A stretch of DNA of 64,000 nt from Piromyces finnis (taxonomy: Eukaryota > Neocallimastigomycota > Neocallimastigomycetes > Neocallimastigales > Neocallimastigaceae), in the NCBI GenBank assembly GCA_002104945.1, contig MCFH01000001.1, forward strand, positions 2,073,001 to 2,137,000, in the 5' to 3' direction. The position numbers were made by a program, and so were the translations under genes. How positions within the stretch are numbered: the first letter of the stretch is position 1; each line of letters opens with the position of its first letter. Shown one piece after another: positions 10,256 to 21,192 of this stretch. The notes beneath the pieces are model-generated. The model was not told the origin of the DNA. It searched no databases and worked only from the letters and a program-made list of their open reading frames with translations.

Positions 10256-11009
10256 CTAATTAAAAAATATTGAATATAAAATAAATACTAATAAAAATTA
10301 TAAATATAACGTATATGGAAAAAAAATCTGTCTCTCTCTTCTTAAAAGTACTGAATAGTACAAAAATTGTTACGATGCTTTGATTAAAGTTTCTTTTTTT
10401 AAATTCTAGTTGTAAATTTTCTTTAAAAATTTTAGTTTTGGTTTGTTGTTAGTAAATTCGATTCACTTTTTGACACTAAATTATTTGACTTTACTTTTCA
10501 TTAAATATTTAAATTAGTAAATAAGAAATTTAAATCAAGAATTTTGATACCGGAAAGCTTGTGAATAGTATTTTTACATGATGTAGAGTGAATCAGTCTC
10601 TTACGAGAAACAACACAATAATAGCTACATGAATATAAAAATACAAAGCAAATGCTAAAGTTGACTACATTAGATTCTTACAAGAGAAGAGTAGTACTAC
10701 ATGAATACATGAATAAAAGAAAAAATACAGCAACAAAATGTATTATTCTTCTAATTAAATATTATACAAACTTACTTAAATACCAAACATTCAACTTATC
10801 CATCAATACTTAAATTCGATGGGTAAATGTTTTTTTAATCTCTTAGTATCATGTACTTAGTCCTTATAAATTTCCTTTAAAGACTAACCAAGTATCCATT
10901 GTGCAATATTTGGATTTTTTCTACTTTTTCAGTACCATGAGCATGAATAGAGCCTCTTGAAAAATTTCATTTATTAAATAAATGAAAGTACGTTCCCAAG
11001 GGATGGGAT
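10256..11009. other. Non-coding segment between LINE and Rpn unit B
   Basis: No ORF I can support. The 10540-11000 part is more complex in sequence and less AT-rich than typical intergenic DNA here. It may be a LINE 5' leader or a remnant of another element. It does not match the other copies of the Rpn flank, so it is specific to this position. Confidence 0.5.
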
Positions 11010-11967
11010 ATGTTTATTAAAATATAACTATTTATTAAATATTAAAAAGCATAATAAATTATATTTTTAATATTTATATTATTCAATCGGTCGAATGATG
11101 AATAAAAATGTATAAATATGATCCTGTAAAGTACGATCGATGTGTATAAATAATGAAATTGAACATTATGTAATTACAATGGCAATATACAAAGCAATAT
11201 TGTTATGTTATGTATTTAAATATATTTTTCACTCTGTTTTTATAATAAATAATAATATTATTATTATTTTATTCTTAATATTTAATAGAATAGAATTAAT
11301 GTAATCAAAATAATAATTAATAAATGCATGCATATAAAATATTTTATAAACGAACATTTAAAATTTATAATATTATTTTTTATTTATTTATTCGTTTATT
11401 ATTTTGTGAATGATAAGAAAAATAAAATACATATACATATTCATAGTATAAATATATAATGAACTATATAAATAAAATATAATAAAATAAAAGTTAACCA
11501 TTATAAAATTAATTATAATACTAAATAAATATAATCATTGTAATTTATTTCATTTACTTAAAAGTAAATATTTTTTTTTTTTTCGATTATTATATATATA
11601 TAATAAATATAATAAATTCAATTAATACTTTAATTTACTATTTTATTTATAATAATTTATAATATAAAATAAATTATATTTAAAATTAAAGCAAAAACTT
11701 TTTATTGTCTTTCGTCTTTAATCAATGAAAATGATGGTGGTTAAGTTTAAACCAATAAATTACTAATGAATAAATATTAAATAAATAAATAAGTAAATAA
11801 ATAAATAAGTATAAATTAGAATTTTTGATCAAAATAAATTTTTATTATCTCTAAATTTTATTTTTAATTTCGTAGTATTATTTATTTAAAATACTAAGAA
11901 ATAAGAAGTAAAAGAAAAAAGAAAGAAAAGAAAAAAGAAAGAAAAGAAAAAAGAAAGAATAGAAGAA
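11010..11967 (+). repeat. Rpn unit B 5' flank, empty site for the 1,166-bp insertion
   Basis: Corresponds to 2950-3359 joined directly to 4526-5077. The insertion site reads TAAAT once at 11449-11453. An extra ~33 bases near 11127-11160 (around gatcctgtaaagtacgatcg) are absent from unit A. The polypurine leader before the ATG is about 70 nt. Confidence 0.85.
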
Positions 11968-13266
11968 ATGGACTATCTAAGTTATTGTAATAGAAGAGTC
12001 ATTACTATAAAACCAACTGTCAATATTGTTTTTAAAAGACTATTTGGTAATGAAAAGAATAAAGATATTTTGGTTCATTTTTTAAATAGTGTATTGAAGT
12101 ATTATGGTCATTCTGATTTTAATGTTAACAATGTTAAATTTATTGATGAAAAATTGAGGGCAGATGATTTAGAAGAAAATTTCCCAAATGCTGATATATT
12201 AGTAAGTAAATTTAAAAGATTAACAAAAGAGAATGACGAAGAACTCGTAAATATAGAAATTCATGTTTCAAATGTAAGTAGCAGGTTATATCGATCTGAA
12301 TTTTATGCTTCAAGATTAATGACTCAATCTGTATTTAAAGGACAGAAATATGGAAATATTCCAGAAATCATTATGCTTAATATATTAGATTATATAATGT
12401 TTGACGATAGAATCGGCTATAGATACTTTCCTAGAAATGGTGTAGCTTTTTATAAAGGAAAGTTTTATCAAAATGTCAATGAAAAGTTATACGACAAAAA
12501 AATGAACATTCTCACTGACAAAAATGGTAATGATATAATAATGGATAATGACGATTTTGATTTTAATTGTCAATTATCAACAATTCACTTTATTGAATTA
12601 CCTAAATTTAAAACTAAGAATGAAAACAATAATGACAATAATGTTAACAACAATGATATTTTAGATAATTCATTAAATAATGATAATAAAGATGATGATA
12701 ATAGCGATGAAGACTTAAATCTATGGATCCAATTTTTAAATAATCCAAATGATCCAATATTCAGAAAAGAAGACACAAAAGATATATACAAAAAAGCAAG
12801 ATTTGAATTATTATTTTTACAAGATGATGAAAAATTTGAAAAAGAATATTGGTATAGAATAGATTCAATAATAACAGAAAAATCAATTCGAGAGTATGAT
12901 AAAAGAAAATATTTAAAAGAAGGAAGAGAAGAAGGAGAAGAAATTGAAGAAAAGAAAGGAATAATAAAAGGAAGAAAAGAAGGAGAAGAAATTGGAATAA
13001 GAAAAAGTCAAATTAAAACTACATTTAAATTATTCCATTCAAATTTAGATTCATCTTTTATTAAAACATTATCTGAACTTCCAGAAAATGAAATAAACAT
13101 TATTGATGAATTCTTAAAGGAATCTGAACGTAATGCTACGTATTTAGCCGAAAAATTAAATATTGATGCCAATTTTATTTATGAAACTTGTGATTCTTTT
13201 AAACTTTCCTATAATACATCTAATGAAGATGATGAAAGTAAAAATAGTAAAAAAATAAAAATTTAA
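11968..13266 (+). CDS. Rpn-family PD-(D/E)XK nuclease / putative transposase, copy B
   Basis: A 432-residue single exon, near-identical to copy A in DNA and protein. Differences seen are Tyr for His in the IREYDKRK stretch, and EFLKESERNATYLAEK against EFLKKSERNATDLAEK in A. Asp76, Glu97 and His99 are the same as in A, and the frame is intact. Nearly all sequence, including synonymous sites and flanks, is shared, so duplication or conversion was recent. It may be active or merely young; the sequence cannot tell which. Confidence 0.85.
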   Translation: MDYLSYCNRRVITIKPTVNIVFKRLFGNEKNKDILVHFLNSVLKYYGHSDFNVNNVKFIDEKLRADDLEENFPNADILVSKFKRLTKENDEELVNIEIHVSNVSSRLYRSEFYASRLMTQSVFKGQKYGNIPEIIMLNILDYIMFDDRIGYRYFPRNGVAFYKGKFYQNVNEKLYDKKMNILTDKNGNDIIMDNDDFDFNCQLSTIHFIELPKFKTKNENNNDNNVNNNDILDNSLNNDNKDDDNSDEDLNLWIQFLNNPNDPIFRKEDTKDIYKKARFELLFLQDDEKFEKEYWYRIDSIITEKSIREYDKRKYLKEGREEGEEIEEKKGIIKGRKEGEEIGIRKSQIKTTFKLFHSNLDSSFIKTLSELPENEINIIDEFLKESERNATYLAEKLNIDANFIYETCDSFKLSYNTSNEDDESKNSKKIKI

Positions 13267-13540
13267 TATTCTTAATTTTTATTATTAATTTAATTAAGAT
13301 TATAATACATGTAATATATAAAATTAAAAATAAAAATAAAAATAAAAATAAAAAAAAAAAAATGTTTAAATAAACACAAATTAATAAAAATTGGGTATAA
13401 TGTATTCTAGTAATTTTAATTAAAGTAAGAAAGCCACTATTATACTAAAGTATAATAATTGTAATTGACTTCCAATGGGACACTGAGCCGAAGATCAAAA
13501 TTTTATCATTGGACAAAATTATGATCTCCATTGGTTGCGC
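13267..13540 (+). repeat. Rpn unit B 3' flank with truncated LINE 3' tail
   Basis: Matches 6377-6655, including about 80 bases of the LINE 3' end (tgacttccaatgggacactg onward). It stops abruptly after ggttgcgc at 13540. The next base starts a different repeat, marking a recombination junction. Confidence 0.85.
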
Positions 13541-13747
13541 ACATTTAAAATTTATAATATTATTTTTTATTTATTTATTCGTTTATTTTTTTGTGAATGA
13601 TAAGAAAAATAAAATACATATACATATTCATAGTATAAATATATAATGAACTATATAAATAAAATATAATAAAATAAAAGTTAACCATTATAAAATTAAT
13701 TATAATATTAAATAAATATAATCATTGTAATTTATTTCATTTACTTT
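13541..13747 (+). repeat. Partial Rpn 5' flank, direct orientation, truncated both ends
   Basis: Starts at acatttaaaatttataat (equivalent to 3260 and 11354). It runs through the empty insertion site (TAAAT at 13634-13638) to tttcatttactttttt, where it meets the inverted copy C. It is flanked by a LINE fragment on the left and the 3' end of an inverted gene on the right, so both edges are rearrangement breakpoints. Confidence 0.8.
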
Positions 13748-13788
13748 TTTGATTAAATTTTTATTTTTTTATTATTTTTACTTTCATC

Positions 13789-14991
13789 TTATTCATTAGA
13801 TGTATTATAGGAAAGTTTAAAAGAATCACAAATTTCATAAATATATTTTGTATCAATATTTAATTTTTCTGCTAAATCCGTAGCATTACGTTCAGATTTC
13901 TTTAAGAATTCATCAATAATGTTTATTTCATTTTCTGGAAGTTCAGATAATTTTTTAATAAGAGATAAATCTAAATTTGAATGGAAATATTCAAATGTAG
14001 TTTTAATTTGTCTTTTTCTTATTCCAATTTTTCTTCCTTCTTCTCTTCCTTTTCTCCAATAATACTCTAGAGTTGATTTTTCTGTTATTATTGAATCTAT
14101 TCTATACCAATATTCTTTTTCAAATTTTTCATCATCTTGTAAAAATAATAATTCAAATCTTGCTTTTTTGTATATATCTTTTGTGTCTTCTTTTCTGAAT
14201 ATTGGATCATTTGGATTATTTAAAAATTGGATCCATAGATTTAAGTCTTCATCGCTATTATCATCATCTTTGTTATCATTATTTAATGAATTATCTAAAA
14301 TATCATTGTTGTTAACATTATTGTCATTATTGTTTTCATTCTTAGTTTTAAATTTAGGTAATTCAATAAAGTGAATTGTTGATAATTGACAATTAAAATC
14401 AAAATCGTCATTATCCATTATTATATCATTACCATTTTTGTCAGTGAGAATGTTCATTTTTTTGTCGTATAACTTTTCATTGACATTTTGATAAAACTTT
14501 CCTTTATAAAAAGCTACACCATTTCTAGGAAAGTATCTATAGCCGATTCTATCGTCAAACATTATATAATCTAATATATTAAGCATAATGATTTCTGGAA
14601 TATTTCCATATTTTTGTCCTTTAAATACAGATTGAGTCATTAATCTTGAAGCATAAAATTCAGATCGATATAACATACTATTTACATTTGAAACATGAAT
14701 TTCTATATTTACGAGTTCTTCGTCATTCTCTTTTGTTAATCTTTTAAATTTACTTACTAATATATCAGCATTTGGGAAATTTTCTTCTAAATCATCTGCC
14801 CTCAATTTTTCATCAATAAATTTAACATTGTTAACATTAAAATCAGAATGACCATAATACTTCAATACACTATTTAAAAAATGAACCAAAATATCTTTAT
14901 TCTTTTCATTACCAAATAGTCTTTTAAAAACAATATTGACAGTTGGTTTTATAGTAATGACTCTTCTATTACAATAACTTAGATAGTCCAT
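13789..14991 (-). CDS. Rpn-family PD-(D/E)XK nuclease / putative transposase, copy C (inverted)
   Basis: A 400-residue frame on the minus strand. The first ~310 residues are almost identical to A and B, with SNVNSMLYRS instead of SNVSSRLYRS. The C-terminal ~90 residues are clearly diverged: EKSTLEYYWRKGREEGRKIG replaces the longer Glu/Lys-rich stretch, removing about 22 residues, and there are substitutions such as FEYFHSNLDLSLIKKL. The frame ends early, where GAT of A/B reads TAA; the former C-terminal codons remain visible downstream to about 13755. Catalytic-region residues are unchanged. The sharp identity switch suggests gene conversion over the 5' part. Confidence 0.85.
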   Translation of the reverse strand: MDYLSYCNRRVITIKPTVNIVFKRLFGNEKNKDILVHFLNSVLKYYGHSDFNVNNVKFIDEKLRADDLEENFPNADILVSKFKRLTKENDEELVNIEIHVSNVNSMLYRSEFYASRLMTQSVFKGQKYGNIPEIIMLNILDYIMFDDRIGYRYFPRNGVAFYKGKFYQNVNEKLYDKKMNILTDKNGNDIIMDNDDFDFNCQLSTIHFIELPKFKTKNENNNDNNVNNNDILDNSLNNDNKDDDNSDEDLNLWIQFLNNPNDPIFRKEDTKDIYKKARFELLFLQDDEKFEKEYWYRIDSIITEKSTLEYYWRKGREEGRKIGIRKRQIKTTFEYFHSNLDLSLIKKLSELPENEINIIDEFLKKSERNATDLAEKLNIDTKYIYEICDSFKLSYNTSNE

Positions 14992-15388
14992 TTCTTCTAT
15001 TCTTTCTTTTTTCTTTTCTTTCTTTTTTCTTTTCTTTCTTTTTTCTTTTACTTCTTATTTCTTAGTATTTTAAATAAATAATACTACGAAATTAAAAATA
15101 AAATTTAGAGATAATAAAAATTTATTTTGATCAAAAATTCTAATTTATACTTATTTATTTATTTACTTATTTATTTATTTAATATTTATTCATTAGTAAT
15201 TTAATGGTTTAAACTTAACCACCATCATTTTCATTTATTAAAGACGAAAGACAATAATAAGTTTTTGCTTTAATTTTAAATATAATTTATTTTATATTAT
15301 AAATTATTATAAATAAAATAGTAAATTAAAGTATTAATTGAATTTATTATATTTATTATATATATATAATAATCGAAAAAAAAAAAAT
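14992..15388 (-). repeat. Rpn unit C 5' flank (inverted)
   Basis: Reverse complement of the proximal flanks at 4664-5077 and 11575-11967, including the polypurine leader (here polypyrimidine, 15000-15060). It ends at the A-run after aataatcg, so it stops before the site of the 1,166-bp insertion. With unit B it forms a large inverted repeat with arms of about 1.6 kb. Confidence 0.85.
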
Positions 15389-16020
15389 CTACATTTATCA
15401 ATTATCAACAGTATTAAAATATTCTTTTTAAATTTTATAATTATTAATATAATTTATTTTAATTGAATATATAAAACTATTATGAAATAATGTATAATGT
15501 ATTAATAAAATATTATTTATTATTATAAAGGATAAAGTAAATATATTTTTTTTATTATTAAGAGTTACTATTATTTGAAAATATAATGGTGGTAACATAT
15601 TAGTCATTGATTTAAATCAATTTTCTTTATGATTACTCGATTGAATAGCTTTACTAATTTTAATGTAATTATAAGATATACTTATTAAGTAATACTAATC
15701 AATAATAAATAATATGATTTAGTGTTTTTCTCTCATTCAATTCCATTAATTTAAAAAATTACCTTAAAAATAAAATATAAGAATATAATATATTTTATTA
15801 TAATTATATAGTACTTTTTTAGATTAAAAGAAATAATGAATACTATTTATATAATTTATTATAGATATAATTATAATAATTTATAAATTCCATTGTTGAT
15901 ATTATATGTTTATTAAATACCATAATCTATTAAAATTAATAATAAAATTAAATATATTTTAACTAATAAAATTTATTTATTTATTTATTTATTTATTTAT
16001 TAATATATATATTTTAACAA
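15389..16020. other. Non-coding; contains diverged repeat of 2815-2949
   Basis: No ORF. About 15755-15920 resembles 2815-2949 in direct orientation (shared ataaaatataagaatata and agattaaaagaaataatgaatactattta). This is an older copy of the sequence that borders unit A. Confidence 0.55.
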
Positions 16021-16030
16021 AAATTATATA

Positions 16031-16309
16031 TTATAGTATCTCTAAAATATCCTGTTTCATCAATAATACCGTTAATTTGAGTATCACGATGATTATTATT
16101 GTTTTGTTTGGAAGAACACACATTACTTTTTTAAACACATTTTTAAATGCCTTACCATAATAATTATATGCATCTTCACTCTTAAATGAAAATAAAGGTG
16201 TATATATATTATCACAATGAACTATAAGAGTTTCTACATTAAAAGCACAATGATTATCAATGTATTCATTAGACAAACATTTTAAATATGAATTATATGT
16301 ATAATAAAT
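16031..16309 (-). pseudogene. Gene remnant, unknown protein
   Basis: On the minus strand a good-looking coding stretch reads SNEYIDNHCAFNVETLIVHC, then TPLFSFKSEDAYNYYGKAFK. After FKKV the coding signal appears to shift frame, continuing as NNNNHRDTQINGIIDETGYF. An in-frame TAG sits upstream near 16309. Codon choice is more gene-like than surrounding DNA. I do not recognise the family. A broken gene piece is more likely than a short intact gene. Confidence 0.35.
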
Positions 16310-18829
16310 GCACTACTTATTATCACTTTCAATTATAATTACAAGCAATAAATAAATTTTCATTCCCCTTCAAAAAAAAAATATATTTAATTATATTAAA
16401 ATAAAATGACTTTTTATCAAAATATAATATATATTATAAAAAGCTATAACTTAGCACGAATTTATCTAACCCCGAAAAGTCTATGCTGTAGATCTTGGTC
16501 TGATTGCAAAGGCTGAAGGCTATATAAAGTAATAATAGATTTATGTAAAATTATAAATTTATTATTAATTTTAATTATTTAATGATTAACACATGATTTT
16601 ATAAAAAAAACTTTTTTTTTGTTAAAAACTTTTAAACTTATATTACTATTAATTAATTATATTAAAATAATAACAATAGAAATAATAATAAAGTAAAAAA
16701 AAGTGTATTCTATACATTTATTGCACTATTTATAAAGTGGATGTTAGTGTTTTATTAGTCCTTGTATTTTTGTATTATTTAACTAATAATTAAAAAAAAA
16801 TGGTTATATTCTAACCCATTAAAATTTTTATTTTTTAATAAAGTCCTAGGTATTTTCGTTTTTATTATTTAAAACAAAAATAATTACTCCATAATATTAG
16901 ACATTTTATTAGTTCTACTTAGTATAAGTATACAAAAATCATAAATATTATATATATTAAAACTAGATATATTTCCATCTAACCAATTTTATATTTGATG
17001 AAAATTTTAAAGATTAATTTTCTTTTTTTTTTCTATTAAAGTTTATTGAAGCATTCCACCATTCCACCAAACTACATAGAATAAATCACATGATCATTTT
17101 TAAAGATGTTTTTTTCTATATAAAGTGTATATAATTAAATAATTTATAAATTAATTAATTAATAAATAAAAAACAAATGGAAAATTAAATAAATGAAATT
17201 GTTTTAAGAATGAATGAAAATATGAAACGAAACCATTTTCAAAAAAAAAAAAATTATGTAGTATAATAATATATTAAAACTTATAATAAAGTTTATTTTT
17301 TTTTAAAAAAATAAAGTTTAAAATAGAAAAATAAATTAATTTAAAATTGGAAAAAGAAAATTAATCACTCCTACATTTATTGGTTAAAAGAATGACAAAT
17401 CATGTATATAACTACAATAACTTATAAAGAATGAAACATTTAAAAACATTTTTCATTTAATCTTTTAATAATGAAACTGAAACATTACATTATTTAATAA
17501 GACATCATCAAAATGTAGTATACACAAAGTAATATAATATATTTGTATTAAATTGTATTAAACTAAGTCTATTTTTTAAAGACAAGTATATTATGTAATA
17601 AAGAACTTTATAAACTTATTGCCAATAATAAATATAAATATATAATAGATATATAATAGATATAAAATGTATAAATTACAATAATTAAAACAATTTTATA
17701 TATAATTTATATAATTTAATTTTTATACACTTTTTGAAATTGTGGATGAAAAAAATATTTTTTTAATAAATTATTCATTTATAGGATTATCCTTTTTTTT
17801 TTCTTTATTATACACTTAATTTTATTAGTAATTTCTTTATTTAAAGAAAAAAAATAAGGAAATTAAATAAATAATTTTAAAATTTTATTTATAATAAAAC
17901 TCTAAACAAATTTTAAAGTATAAAAAAAAATGATAGAGTCAATATGGTTTTCAATAAATTAAATTTTTGATAGAAATTTCCAATTATTTAAAATGTGTAT
18001 CATATACAAAAATTTTAAAAATAAAGAAAAATTAATATATGGGAAAATTTCCTTTTTTTTTTCTCCCATAAAACCTTTTTTTTTTTTTTTTAGAAACCAA
18101 TAAATTACAGGTTATTTTCATGAAAAATACTTTGTAGAATCAAATTTAAAAGTCATTTTACTAAAACTTATATATATTTCTATTCATGTCATGTGTAGCT
18201 ATATTATCTCACCGGTATTATTATATATAATACAATAATACTAATTATTAAATAATAAAATTTTTAATGTATCAAAAATTTTAATGTTCACATTTCTTTT
18301 AAATATGAAAAAAGTAATATAGATGTAAAAACTCGTAATTTCTTTTTTAATTTAAAAATATAATAACAAGATTAATAAATTAATTGATGGTAATACATAT
18401 TGATTTAAAAAAACCATTACTATTATATAATACTTTTAAAGAAAAAAAATAATATAATAATTTATAATATGTTTTTTTTTTTTTTATTTTTTATTTTGAA
18501 CATTTAATATAAATGTTATAGGAAAAGGATAATAGTGATATGCTGATCTATTTTTTTTCTTTTTTTTCAAAGTATTGATTAATAATTGATTAATTATTTT
18601 TAATATTTATTATTTATTTATTATAACCTAGAGATGAAAAAATTATTTTATAATTATAGATGACAGATCAATGGGATAAAAAAATAGATCAGCTAAACTT
18701 TTTAAATTATAAAAGATATCCTTTATTTTTTATATAAAAAAATGGGATGGTAGTAATATTACTATGTATTACAGTATTACATATAGAATATTAATGTTTT
18801 ATGTTTATTGGTAATATCTTTATTTTATA

Positions 18830-18860
<31 letters not shown>

Positions 18861-19394
18861 CGTTTGTTATCCTTATTCATTAAAATTAGAGATTTTCAAC
18901 AAAAAATTGATTTTTTTTAAAAATAAAAAAAAAATTATCTTTTTTTAATGTTACATGAAAAAATGATCAAAAAATTTTAGGTAAAGAAAAGGAGGAGGAA
19001 GAGGAGGAGGATAATGAATGGAAATGGATACCGTATTATATAGTAAATGATTTATTCTAAACTTTAAACGGTTACACAATTTATATTTAGGAATATAAAT
19101 AATAATGGAAATTAACCAATGAAGAAATAAAGAAACGGATGCTGTTTAGCTATATTATAAAAATTAATAATAGTCTTCTAGCCTTCTTGTTAAGGGCTTT
19201 TTTTTTTACATTAATAATAAATTCTTAATGATAATAAATATTAAAATTCAAAAAAAAAAAAAAAAAAATAATCCACTTTTCTTATATGGTTTAAAGCTTT
19301 TATTTATTTTATTATTTTTAAATTTATTTCTATTAATTTATTAAACTTTAATTTCTATATTTATATATATTTATATTTTATATTATTACTGATG

Positions 19395-19425
<31 letters not shown>

Positions 19426-19723
19426 TTCTATAAAATGGATATCTTTGAATTACATACATATTTATTTGTAATTATTTTTAAGAGTATTCTTTGAAAAAAA
19501 AAAAATTTGTTTTTATATTAAATATATCAATTATTCTTTTTTATATTTATATATATATATAAATTAATATTATTATTATCTTCATTTAAATAATAATAAT
19601 AATAATGATTTAAAATTTTTACAAAAAATTTTGGTAAATGACAAAAATTGTTTTTATAAACAATAATTTGTACATTGATAAATTAATTGGAATATTTATG
19701 ATGTATTATTTATTTAACTTCTA
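16310..19723. other. Long AT-rich region without supported gene
   Basis: Dominated by A/T homopolymers and short dinucleotide runs. Two departures stand out. One is a GC-richer island at about 16450-16525 (around aaccccgaaaagtctatgct) of unknown origin. The other is a purine-only tract near 18982-19012 built of ggagga/agagga units. No frame with a convincing protein was seen on either strand. Confidence 0.6.
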
Positions 19724-21192
19724 TTAATAATTCCAATCTTTGTCACTTACTTCACTATATTTATTGTTTTTGAGCATACCAAAGCTATTACTATTTATTG
19801 CTGATCCTGTATAATTATATTGTAACATTCCATTTTGAGCATTACTTGTTAGTGTATTACTACTATTGTTTAAATTACTCAAATTAGAAAAGTATGATTT
19901 TGAATCAAGATTACTTTTTTTGTAATCGTAATTACTTTTTTTAAATGAATAATTACCATTAGTACTGTAATTATTATAATTATTATAGCTAGTAGTACTG
20001 AAATTGTTATGACTATTACTTCCACTATTATTATAAGTTTCAATAGTACTTTCATCTTTTGAACGTAAAAGTAAAATTTGATCAATAAAAATCATGAAAT
20101 ATTGGACATTAGCAATTGTAGTTCTTAAATCTTCAAAATTGAAATCAATATCAGTTTTTTCCTTAATATAGAAGAAGTAATATTTTCCTATGGAAATGAA
20201 TAAAGAGATTGGTAAACCAATGACACCAATAACAGCAGATATGACAATTCTGTATTCTGAAATAGATCTGAATTTCTTCAAGAAACCAAATTCATTTTTA
20301 TTTGTTCTATCGAAAAGTTGTTTCTTTAAAACCATATATACAGTTATATCATAAATTAAAGAACAAGCTATAATGACACATTGCATAATCCAGTAACCGT
20401 TGTAAAATCCATCAACATATACTTTATTGTATACACCTCTTTTTTCCCCTCTGTATATTTTTTTTGGATCCAATGTCCATTGATAGAAGAATACAGCGAT
20501 CTTTGAAAGATTAAATAAACCACATGACATATAAACCCATTTAAGAGTATTTCTATCTCTTGCAACAGCTTTAGTACGAAGCAATGGATACCAATCTCCA
20601 ATAATTTCACCAGCATACCAAAAGAATAAATTTATTTGTCTTGTCATGAAGAATTTTAATGGATATACTTCAGTATAAATAAGACCATCTATACACTTTC
20701 CGTCATTATCATAAGCAAAATAATGTGAAAGAAAACCTCCACCAATAGTATCAATTATATCACCAATAGTTCTATATTATTAATAATAAAAGAATTTAGT
20801 ATTTTATTCATATTTTTAATTAAAACAAATATTTATTTTTCAATTTATTACCTAAATACATAATGTCCTAATACTAATTTCATAACAGGCTTTTGAAAAT
20901 TGAATTTATGAATAATACATAATAATAATGTCCAATAGAAAAAAGATTGATTTACTGGTTTAATAAATGCATTTATAATTGTTCTAATAGTATTGAGAGC
21001 ATTATTTGGAACAGTAATACCTGAGTTTTTATAATAACCAGCCATATATTCTACATAACAATCAAAGTTTGTACCTTTACTAAAAACCCAACCCCAGTAA
21101 CCAGCTTCTTGATCATTTCCGATGAAATACTTTTTTTTTGATTGTATATCATCCCACTGATCATTAGTAAATGTATAATTGTAATAATTCAT
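19724..21192 (-). CDS. Multipass membrane protein, unknown function (paralogue 2), two exons
   Basis: Exon 1 is 21192-20852, the intron is 20851-20772 (80 nt, GTAATA...AG) and exon 2 is 20771-19724. The product is 462 residues. The join restores ...LGHYVFR-TIGDIIDTIGGG, which aligns with HYVLRAIGDILDQLSG of paralogue 1. Shared features are the N-terminal WGWVFSKGTNFDCYVEYMAG motif, about seven hydrophobic segments, GDWYPLLRTKAVARD and a Ser/Asn/Tyr-rich tail. Function is unknown. It lies inverted relative to paralogue 1, on the far side of the Rpn/LINE island. Paralogue 1 lacks the intron. Confidence 0.88.

Noticed and set aside
13541-15388. Terminal inverted repeat transposon formed by units B and C
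   Set aside because: Arms contain whole genes and end at different, non-symmetric breakpoints, without target duplication; segmental inversion/duplication explains it better.
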